Position numbers and translations under genes: made by a program
Assembly: GCA_029548715.1 (NCBI GenBank)
Contig: JAKPMW010000243.1
Coordinates: 1-12,062, forward strand
Source of the DNA: Spirochaetota bacterium
GTDB lineage: Bacteria; Spirochaetota; JAGLSM01; JAKPMW01
Direction: 5' to 3'
Length of the DNA: 12,062 nucleotides
In this document: positions 6,365 to 12,062 of the stretch, one piece after another
How the letters are laid out: each line of letters begins with the position of its first letter
Position numbering within the stretch: the first letter of the stretch is position 1
Notes under the pieces: generated by a model
Told to the model about the DNA's origin: nothing
The model's input: the letters and a program-made list of their open reading frames with translations, nothing else
The model's database searches: none

Positions 6365-7330
6365 TTAATCCGGTTCCCTGTCTGTAACCGTGCTGGCATC
6401 AGGTCCCTGGGTTGTCTCGCCTGCATTCCGGTAGTTTCCGCCGTCATACTCGACTTCGCCCATCGAAGCGCCTGCGAGATAGTCGAGTACCCGGGTCTTG
6501 TATCTGGTATCCCTGGCCTCAGAGCGGGGCGGGACCTTGGGATAGCGGGAGATCTCTTCGCGGACAACTTCAAGCCGGCGGTTGACCGTGGGATGGTTTT
6601 TACTGTACGTCGTCCTTCCCCCGGGCAGCTTTTTGAGAATCCGGGTCATCTCCCAGGGGTGGTACCCGGCCTTCATCATCAGCCAGCAGCTGTAGACATC
6701 GGCCTCAAGCTCCTGGGTGCGGCTGTAGCTGTTCATCTGGTGTTCCCAGTTGATCATGGCGGCGGCCGAAAAGAGCTTGAGCATTCCGCTTCCGCTCCGG
6801 TTGGCCAGAAAGCCCACCAGGTCATTTTTGGCATCGGATTCCATCTTCTTTTTGAGTGCCTCAAGGGGGTGGCGCCAGCGGGCGTGGCCGAGCTCGTGCC
6901 CGATGACGGCGGCAAGCTGGTCCTCGTTGTCGCAGAGCTGGAGCATCCCGGTTGAAACAAGAACGAATCCGCCCGGCATGCAGTAGGCCGAGATTCCCGC
7001 GCTCCTGTAGACGATAAAGCGGTATCCCTCCCAGACGTCCGGACGCTGGCTGACCTGGGCCAGCGTCTGCCCGACCTGCGAGACGTAATCAGTCAACTGG
7101 CGGTCGAACAGGGGTTGATAACTGGCGAAAAAGTTGGCCATGACCCGGCGGCCGATGTAATACTCGTCAGCCTCGGAAAAGCGGATGTTTTTTGCGTCCT
7201 GGTACTTGCTGATCTTGTCAGCACCCTGGACGATGGTGTCTGTGGTGTCAATGATGTTCGAGAGGGTGCCACAGGCCGCCACAGCGAGCACAAGCCCGGC
7301 AACGGGAAGAATCACGAGATATCTTTTCAT
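6365..7330 (-). CDS. M48-family zinc metalloprotease lipoprotein
   Basis: A 321-residue protein predicted to be an envelope-anchored zinc endopeptidase of the M48 family (LoiP/BepA-like). The N-terminus MKRYLVILPVAGLVLAVAAC is a lipoprotein signal peptide with a VAAC lipobox, so C20 would be lipidated. The zinc motif HELGH is at residues 145-149 in AVIGHELGHARWRHP. The third zinc ligand is probably E207 in RTQELEADVYS, followed by AGYHPWEM. A conserved NHPTVNRRLEVV segment is at 245-256. FSEADEYYIGRRV near residue 51 matches the usual lead-in of the catalytic domain. The last ~50 residues are variable. I chose the ATG at 7330 rather than an upstream in-frame start because the signal peptide begins there and the ATG overlaps the TGA of the preceding gene (ATGA). 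Expected roles are outer-membrane protein quality control or processing of an envelope partner; the substrate is unknown. Confidence 0.92.
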   Translation of the reverse strand: MKRYLVILPVAGLVLAVAACGTLSNIIDTTDTIVQGADKISKYQDAKNIRFSEADEYYIGRRVMANFFASYQPLFDRQLTDYVSQVGQTLAQVSQRPDVWEGYRFIVYRSAGISAYCMPGGFVLVSTGMLQLCDNEDQLAAVIGHELGHARWRHPLEALKKKMESDAKNDLVGFLANRSGSGMLKLFSAAAMINWEHQMNSYSRTQELEADVYSCWLMMKAGYHPWEMTRILKKLPGGRTTYSKNHPTVNRRLEVVREEISRYPKVPPRSEARDTRYKTRVLDYLAGASMGEVEYDGGNYRNAGETTQGPDASTVTDREPD

Positions 7331-7833
7331 CGGCGATACCCCTTGTTCTGGATCATGCGGCGGTGTTCGCCCAGAAACCCGGCATTGCGGAAGGTTGTCC
7401 ACCAGGATTCGTCACGGGTGACTTTCGAAAATTCCATCGCCTGGCGCATCAGGTCGTAGCGGGCCCCCGGCTTGCGGGATTCCTGGACCTCGGCGTCCGA
7501 AAAGCCCTTTGTTGCAGCTGTTGCTGCATCCTGCGAGTAGGACCCGGTATTACGGACCGCAACATACTGCCCGTCGAAGGCGCTCTGGGCGACAACCGCT
7601 GTCTTGGTGACGTAGCCCGTCCCCGACGGCGAGGACACCTGATAAAAGCCCCCGCTTTGGCCCAGGATCGATACGACCGTATTGAAATCGAGTGTCGCAA
7701 CCCGTGCGCCGAACGCGCTGGCTGTGGCCCGAAGAACGGTCTGCCGCACCTGGATCCGGTACTGCTCGGCATGGATTGCGGTTGCCGTCAGCGCAATCAG
7801 CAGCGCGGCAGCCACGAACTTCAATCGTCTCAT
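7327..7833 (-). CDS. Secreted bacterial SH3-like (SH3_3-type) domain protein
   Basis: A 168-residue exported protein. Residues 1-22 form a signal peptide (basic MRRLK, hydrophobic core, probable cleavage after AIHA). Residues about 27-81 form a bacterial SH3-like domain, with VLRATASAFGARVATL, then VVSILGQSGGFYQVSS and GTGYVTKTAVV; such domains usually bind peptidoglycan or proteins in the envelope. The C-terminal half is predicted helical, contains an ATKGFSDAEVQESRK segment and ends in a basic tail rich in aromatics. The ATG at 7833 was chosen for its CAGGAGGG ribosome-binding site nine bases upstream. It starts 20 bp after the cyclase stop and its own stop overlaps the start of the M48 lipoprotein gene by four bases, so the two exported products are translationally coupled. 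No enzymatic motif is visible; an accessory or chaperone-like role for the protease is possible. Confidence 0.85.
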   Translation of the reverse strand: MRRLKFVAAALLIALTATAIHAEQYRIQVRQTVLRATASAFGARVATLDFNTVVSILGQSGGFYQVSSPSGTGYVTKTAVVAQSAFDGQYVAVRNTGSYSQDAATAATKGFSDAEVQESRKPGARYDLMRQAMEFSKVTRDESWWTTFRNAGFLGEHRRMIQNKGYRR

Positions 7834-7853
7834 TATGTGAATCCCTCCTGCCC

Positions 7854-10103
7854 TCATTTAGAGGTCATAGTAAATACGCCATCCCACGGCGCGGGCGGCG
7901 GGCTGACGAGGAAATGCCTGCACCTGTCAATATATACCAGGGAGGGCGGATCGTCAGGCTGAATTCCGCGCACAGCCTCAAAGCGCGCAAGTGCCTCGGC
8001 AAACCGGCTCTCCCGGTAGTGGTTCAGCGCTTCGCTGAAGACACCGATCAGGTCAAGGTGTTGCTGGCTGGCCTCTCCGCTTTTGGCGACGAGTTCGTGA
8101 ACGGCGGTGGGTTCTGTCTTGCCCTTGACCCGGATCAGGTCCAGGGGACGGGTGATGATTTTGTCCCCGGCGGCGATCCGGGTGGAATCCGAAACCATGA
8201 TCCGGGTTCCGTACTGCTTGTTGGCGCCTTCAAGCCGGGAGGCAAGGTTGACCGGATCGCCGATGATGGTATAGTTGAGCTTTTTCATCGAACCCATCAT
8301 CCCGGCCACTGCCACCCCGGTATTCAGTCCGATCCGGACGGCCAGTCCTCCGGGGAGGCCCATCGAGACGAAGCGCGCCTGGAGTTCGGTCAGCTTTTTT
8401 TGGTTATCGAGTGCTGCGTAGCAGCCCTTCCAGGCATGAGCGGGATCATCTACAGGGGCTCCCCAGAAGGCCATGATGGCATCACCTTCGTATTTGTCCA
8501 CATACCCGTCATAATCCATGATGATGTCTGCCATGGCGGTGAGGTATTCATTGAGAATAGCGACCAGACGCTGGGGACTTCCGAGTGCTTCGGAGAGGGT
8601 GGTAAATCCGGCCAGGTCCGAAAAGAATATGGTCAGTTCCTTGCTGTCACCACCCAGGGTCAGTGAGGCCGGATCCTCCATCAGCTTGTCGAGGATGGCC
8701 GGAGCCAGAACCTGGGAAAACGCTCCCTGGATGAAATGCTTTTGCCGGCTTTCGACATAGTAGTTGCGCACGGCGCCCACGATAAAGCTGAGGAGTGTTG
8801 CAGTCAGGATGCTGGCCATTTCGATGAGGACGGATGTGCCTGAAAAGAGCAGGATGGCCACGACGGAGTAGGTCAGGGCGATGGCAAGTGATGCCAGTAC
8901 ACCCCGGATGACGCTCAGGCGTGCTCCCACATACCCGGTCAATACCGAAAGCAGGATGATGAGGAGGATGGTCAGCCAGTGCTCATAGTGTTCGACAACG
9001 TAGCTGCCGGCCAGAATGTTTTCGATGGCCGTCGAATAGAGATAGACTCCTCCGTCGATGTTGCTGAAGGGGTTTGGCCGGATATCCTTGAGTCCGGGTG
9101 CGTCTGTTCCGAGAAGAACGATCTTGTTTTTGAAATATTCGGGACGGATGTTGGTCCAGGACTCGGGCTCGATGGAGGCGTTGATCACCTCTGATGCCAG
9201 GAAGAAATTGTGTTTGCGGGGGTTGTAGACTCTCCTGAAAGGCCCATAAAACTTGAGACTCAGGTTTCCCTCGCTGTCCAGCGGGATCGAGCGCAGGATC
9301 CCCTTGGATCCCACAAGTTCCATGCGCCTGGAAAAGACGCGAATCTCGCGGATGTCGAGGGTGCGCATCAGACCGGCCAGGGCGAGATCCATGAATCCGG
9401 TTCCGTAGTGTTCGAAGGCCAGCCGCTTGCGTCTGGCGATGCTGTCGGCATCGTTGTGCAGGTGCACATTTCCCAGTGCGGCGATATGGGGCAGGTACTC
9501 CTCGTACGGGTAGGCTTCGAGGAAGGCGTAGCGCATCAGGGGGGCGTCCTCTTCCATCCTGCGTACTGGCAGGGCAAAGTCCCTGATCGCCCTGGCCCGG
9601 CTGGTCTGCGCCTCCCTGTTTGACGCGACCAGGGCCTTGCCCCGCTCGGTCTCGGGGATGGGCTGGCTGAACTGTGCACTGAAGACCGCTGTTCCGGCAT
9701 TGGAGATGGCCCGGATCAGCATGCGGTCGTCCTCGACTCCACGCGAGGAAAATTCGGTAAACAAAAGGTCAAAGACGATGGTTCTGGCGCCTGCTGCCGC
9801 AAGGTAGTCCACGATCCTGGCCCATGCCTCCCGGGGCCAGGGCCAGGTGATGTCGTTGTTTTTCAGCGAATCCAGACAGGCCTGCGTCACATTGATGTGG
9901 ACCGTATTGGTTCCGGGTGTGCCGGAGGTAAAATGGAGCCGGCGCACATCCGCCAGGGAAGACTCAAAGCGCTGAAACACGCCGGCGAGATGGAGGATGC
10001 TGACAAGGACACCCACAATCAGGCCGGCGGTCAGGCCCTGCAGGGCACGGCCATGCTTGCGGTGCGAAAAGATGGTCTTGCGTGTGCTGCTTCGTTCGGA
10101 CAT
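7854..10103 (-). CDS. CHASE2-domain membrane adenylate cyclase (class III)
   Basis: A 749-residue membrane enzyme predicted to make cAMP in response to an extracytoplasmic signal. A first transmembrane helix (about residues 21-43) is followed by a CHASE2 sensor (about 60-365), recognised by NNDITWPWPREAWARIVDYL and GARTIVFDLLFTE. Three more helices lie at about 375-395, 400-421 and 424-446. The cytoplasmic class III catalytic domain (about 485-675) has both metal aspartates, D496 in FFSDLAGFTT and D541 in KYEGDAIMAFWGAP. K537 and D616 match the adenine-specifying pair, and N619 and R623 match the transition-state pair in DPVNLASRLEG, so an active ATP cyclase is expected. The C-terminus (about 687-735) resembles a TPR-like helical tail (ALNHYRESRFAEALARFEAV). 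Start ATG at 10103 follows AAGGAG six bases upstream. It lies 25 bp after the HDOD gene and 20 bp before the SH3 gene, in the same operon. Confidence 0.95.
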   Translation of the reverse strand: MSERSSTRKTIFSHRKHGRALQGLTAGLIVGVLVSILHLAGVFQRFESSLADVRRLHFTSGTPGTNTVHINVTQACLDSLKNNDITWPWPREAWARIVDYLAAAGARTIVFDLLFTEFSSRGVEDDRMLIRAISNAGTAVFSAQFSQPIPETERGKALVASNREAQTSRARAIRDFALPVRRMEEDAPLMRYAFLEAYPYEEYLPHIAALGNVHLHNDADSIARRKRLAFEHYGTGFMDLALAGLMRTLDIREIRVFSRRMELVGSKGILRSIPLDSEGNLSLKFYGPFRRVYNPRKHNFFLASEVINASIEPESWTNIRPEYFKNKIVLLGTDAPGLKDIRPNPFSNIDGGVYLYSTAIENILAGSYVVEHYEHWLTILLIILLSVLTGYVGARLSVIRGVLASLAIALTYSVVAILLFSGTSVLIEMASILTATLLSFIVGAVRNYYVESRQKHFIQGAFSQVLAPAILDKLMEDPASLTLGGDSKELTIFFSDLAGFTTLSEALGSPQRLVAILNEYLTAMADIIMDYDGYVDKYEGDAIMAFWGAPVDDPAHAWKGCYAALDNQKKLTELQARFVSMGLPGGLAVRIGLNTGVAVAGMMGSMKKLNYTIIGDPVNLASRLEGANKQYGTRIMVSDSTRIAAGDKIITRPLDLIRVKGKTEPTAVHELVAKSGEASQQHLDLIGVFSEALNHYRESRFAEALARFEAVRGIQPDDPPSLVYIDRCRHFLVSPPPAPWDGVFTMTSK

Positions 10104-10128
10104 CGGTATCTCCTTGGTGCGCTGGGGA

Positions 10129-11067
10129 TTATCGCTTCTTTCCGCCGGCTTGGGCGGGGCGGGAGGATTTTTTTGCCAGAGCGGCCGCCCCGCTTTGTGC
10201 GATCAGGATCGTGGCCATCTCGTTGATTTCATCCCTGGCATCCAGCTGGCTGATGGTTAGCTGCTTGACAGCGTCCTTGGTCAGGGCGAGATGGTTGTAG
10301 ACTCCCGGGTCAAAGGGCGCCGGTGGGGTGCCCGAGAAAATTCCGAATCCGGCCAGCTCTGCCCCGTAATGAGCCAGATGGATCAGTGAGACAAAACGGT
10401 TGAGTCCGGGTTCGGCACACGAAGCGGGCGAGTGATGGCAGGAGACGGCCTCGACAAGGCTGGCCGGCATGCCCCATTGCCCGGCCACAACCCTCCCGAT
10501 GGCGGGGTGGCCCCATTCTCCGAGTGCCATCCGCTCGGCTTCGACGTAGGGCAGTCCGGAGGCGACCCCCTCAAGGACACGCTGGAACATTTCGGGGAAA
10601 AATGTTTCGAGAATGATGATACCGAAGTCATGGAAGAGTGCGGCCAGATAGATGTCCCTGGCCTCCTCCTCGGAAAACCCTCCTTCCGCTTCGGCAAAGG
10701 CCTTGGCTGCATGAGCGGTTGAGAGGGAGTGTCTCCAGAAACGGCCTCGGTCGAACTTGATCTTTCCCGGCTGGCGGAAGGAGTCGATAAAGGCGGTGGC
10801 AATCACGAGGTTGCGCGTCAGGGGATAGCCCAGCAGGGAGACAGCCTCGGCGAGTCCTCGGATCGGATCGGGGTAGGCATAGTAGATGGTATTGACCACC
10901 TTGAGCACCTTGGCGTTCAGGTCTTCGTTGGGTTCGAGCAGGCTTTGCAGTTCGAACCCGGCTGATTCTTCCGAATCCCTGATGGCATTGATGCTCGAAA
11001 TCAGCTGGGGCAGGGCCGGGATATGTTCAACTGCAGCGAGAAGTGCGTTTTTGTCAAATTCAGCCAT
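10129..11067 (-). CDS. HDOD-domain signalling protein
   Basis: A 312-residue cytosolic protein with an HDOD domain over about residues 5-215. The N-terminal part (HIPALPQLISSINAIRD, then LLEPNEDLNAKVLKVVNT) is the diagnostic HDOD lead-in, followed by GLAEAVSLLGYPLTRNLVIA. The HD-like core keeps H113, H146-D147 (ALFHDFG), H187 (GHPAIG) and H211-H212, a metal-ligand-like pattern, although the HD-GYP loop and the HDxGK lysine are absent. After about residue 215 the sequence is less defined and ends in a basic Ala/Lys-rich tail. HDOD proteins commonly act in signalling as regulators or adaptors. ATG 11067 has GAGGA seven bases upstream. It is the first gene of the four-gene minus-strand operon and is divergent from lon. 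Confidence 0.9.
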   Translation of the reverse strand: MAEFDKNALLAAVEHIPALPQLISSINAIRDSEESAGFELQSLLEPNEDLNAKVLKVVNTIYYAYPDPIRGLAEAVSLLGYPLTRNLVIATAFIDSFRQPGKIKFDRGRFWRHSLSTAHAAKAFAEAEGGFSEEEARDIYLAALFHDFGIIILETFFPEMFQRVLEGVASGLPYVEAERMALGEWGHPAIGRVVAGQWGMPASLVEAVSCHHSPASCAEPGLNRFVSLIHLAHYGAELAGFGIFSGTPPAPFDPGVYNHLALTKDAVKQLTISQLDARDEINEMATILIAQSGAAALAKKSSRPAQAGGKKR

Positions 11068-11096
11068 GGGAGGTCCTCAAGCGGTGTGTGCTGGTG

Positions 11097-11137
11097 CCGC
11101 CGGTTCGCGGCCTTTCGCTCATTGTATCATCCGGCGG
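11097..11137. repeat. 7-bp inverted repeat spanning the HDOD operon promoter
   Basis: CCGCCGG (11097-11103) and CCGGCGG (11131-11137) are exact reverse complements with 27 bp between them. The arms flank the predicted -10 element and start site of the minus-strand operon promoter. They could be two half-sites of an operator or a coincidence of GC-rich sequence. The leader also has a short 5-bp stem (GCCGC at 11096-11100 with GCGGC at 11107-11111). Confidence 0.35.
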
Positions 11138-11149
11138 GGAGGACCGCAA
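11121..11149 (-). promoter_or_regulatory. Promoter of the HDOD-cyclase-SH3-M48 operon
   Basis: On the minus strand, TTGCGG (11149-11144) and TACAAT (11126-11121) are spaced by 17 bp. The -10 is preceded by TGA, giving an extended -10 (TGATACAAT). Transcription would start near 11114, about 47 bases before the HDOD ATG at 11067. The -35 keeps TTG only. Confidence 0.5.
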
Positions 11150-11271
11150 GTTTGACGCAACGCGCCCTATTGCCAGGAAGCTCAAGGGTGACTTCGCGTA
11201 TATCCCGGTTACCTCAAGTGTGGGGCAACGCATCTGACCTTCGGGTGCCTTTTCAATGAGGCAACCCGCAC

Positions 11272-11287
11272 GCATGGTGCTCCATGC
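11272..11287. repeat. Short perfect dyad upstream of lon
   Basis: GCATGG (11272-11277) and CCATGC (11282-11287) are inverted around TGCT. The dyad lies about 65 bp before the lon ATG and just upstream of a possible -10 (TATATT, 11316-11321). It may be an operator for lon; no consensus heat-shock element was recognised here. Confidence 0.35.
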
Positions 11288-11315
11288 ACAGCCGCATGAA
11301 CGCCCGGACAGATAG

Positions 11316-11321
11316 TATATT
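11316..11321 (+). promoter_or_regulatory. Weak candidate -10 for lon
   Basis: TATATT at 11316-11321 is about 30 bp upstream of the lon ATG. No matching -35 is visible 16-18 bp upstream. This is the only AT-rich candidate close to lon in the divergent region. Confidence 0.25.
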
Positions 11322-11351
11322 TTTCCGTACATCGATCATGGAGGCTCCGTT

Positions 11352-12062
11352 ATGGGAAATGACTCGCGTATGGATGATGCCAGTCTGGTGGTTGTCGATC
11401 AGGTGCTGCCTATAAAATTGCCATTGGTGCCCCTGTTTTCCCGTCCGCTTTTTCCCGAGATGCTCAGCCCGATGATGATCAGCGACAAGCGTTCGATCGA
11501 GACCATCGACTATGCCCTGGAGCATGGCGGATATGTGGGTTTTATCCTTGTGCGTGATCCCGACAAGGAGCCGGGCGAAAAGGGCAATCTTTTTGCGGTC
11601 GGGTCCGTGGCCCGGATTCTCAAGCGCATCAATCTTCCCGACGGGGGAGTCAACATCTTCGTCAACGCGGTCAAGCGGTTCCGCCTGCGCAAGCTCCTTG
11701 TCGATGAAGGGCCGGTGCTTTTGGCGGCTGTGACGTACGAGCACGAGGAAGAGACAAACGATGATGAAACGAAGGCCCTGACCCGGGCCATCTTTTCCCT
11801 GGTCAAGGAGATCACCGAAAACAACCCCTTCTTTACGGAAGAGGTGCGGATGACGCTCGTCAACGTCAAGAATCCGGCCAGGCTTGCCGATTTCATCGCT
11901 TCAATCCTCAATATTTCACGGGACGAACAGCAGTCTGTCCTTGAGTCATACGTCCTCAAGGAGAGGCTTTCACTGGTCCTCAAGCTCCTGACGCGTGAAA
12001 AGGATCTTCTCGAACTGCAGCACAGGATCCAGGAGCAGATCAACGACAAGATATCCAAACAG
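11352..12062 (+). CDS. lon: ATP-dependent protease Lon, N-terminal part (cut by right edge)
   Basis: The first 237 codons of a protein that matches the LON substrate-recognition domain of the ATP-dependent protease Lon. Seen in order: LPLVPLFSRPLFPEMLSPMM, the beta-rich core with GGYVGFILVRD and FAVGSVARILKRINLPDGG, then FVNAVKRFRLRKLL, and a helical region with EITENNPFFTEEVRMTLVN, ADFIASILNIS and QEQINDKISKQ at the window end. The AAA+ and serine-lysine protease domains would lie beyond the edge, so catalytic residues cannot be checked. The wording of the N-domain resembles spirochaetal Lon. GGAGG at 11340-11344 lies seven bases before the ATG at 11352 and fixes the start over a later in-frame ATG. 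It is divergent from the HDOD operon, with 284 bp between the two starts. The frame is open to the last base. Confidence 0.95.
   Translation, partial: MGNDSRMDDASLVVVDQVLPIKLPLVPLFSRPLFPEMLSPMMISDKRSIETIDYALEHGGYVGFILVRDPDKEPGEKGNLFAVGSVARILKRINLPDGGVNIFVNAVKRFRLRKLLVDEGPVLLAAVTYEHEEETNDDETKALTRAIFSLVKEITENNPFFTEEVRMTLVNVKNPARLADFIASILNISRDEQQSVLESYVLKERLSLVLKLLTREKDLLELQHRIQEQINDKISKQ

Noticed and set aside
7692..8666. Long plus-strand open frame across the SH3 and cyclase genes
   Set aside because: The opposite strand encodes complete, recognised proteins, and this frame has no ribosome-binding site or motif.
11043..11237. Small plus-strand frame in the HDOD-lon spacer ending in FAYIPVTSSVGQRI
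   Set aside because: The last part reads somewhat protein-like, but it overlaps the HDOD start, lacks a ribosome-binding site and resembles no family I know. It could be a remnant, but I cannot support it.
11068..11351. CIRCE or sigma-32 heat-shock element upstream of lon
   Set aside because: Neither the CIRCE inverted repeat nor a CTTGAA/CCCCAT pair with correct spacing is present.

Overview
The window looks like a chromosomal segment of a moderately GC-rich spirochaete. The best clue is the amino-terminal part of Lon at the right edge, whose wording (for example ADFIASILNIS) I associate with Spirochaetota Lon. The presence of a CHASE2-type class III cyclase and a separate diguanylate cyclase fits. 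No rRNA, tRNA, CRISPR array, insertion sequence or phage gene was seen. The taxonomic call is inference from family resemblance.

Layout, left to right. (1) A minus-strand pair, ppnP then crcB (fluoride channel), the latter cut by the left edge. (2) A divergent plus-strand pair: a small multi-pass membrane protein of unknown function and an AMP-binding acyl-CoA ligase. (3) A minus-strand pair that converges on the ligase: a GAF-GGDEF diguanylate cyclase whose stop codon overlaps the GTG start of a small predicted outer-membrane barrel protein. (4) A divergent plus-strand aspartate-semialdehyde dehydrogenase gene (asd) ending at a clear intrinsic terminator. (5) A 300-bp gene-poor gap that carries what appears to be the decayed remnant of a PCC-domain (DUF296) gene and a perfect 13-bp inverted repeat. 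(6) A tight four-gene minus-strand operon running from about 11.07 kb down to 6.37 kb: HDOD signalling protein, CHASE2 membrane adenylate cyclase, secreted SH3-like protein, and an M48 lipoprotein metalloprotease. (7) Divergent from that operon, the start of lon, cut by the right edge.

How the genes may work together: the window is rich in nucleotide-second-messenger functions (c-di-GMP synthase, cAMP synthase, an HDOD protein that keeps an HD-type ligand set). The four-gene operon places a cyclase with a large extracytoplasmic sensor directly upstream of two exported proteins with which it could share a compartment. That arrangement suggests an envelope-sensing module, but this is inference. 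The other genes are metabolic or housekeeping: amino-acid biosynthesis (asd), fatty-acid activation, nucleoside phosphorolysis, fluoride export and protein quality control.
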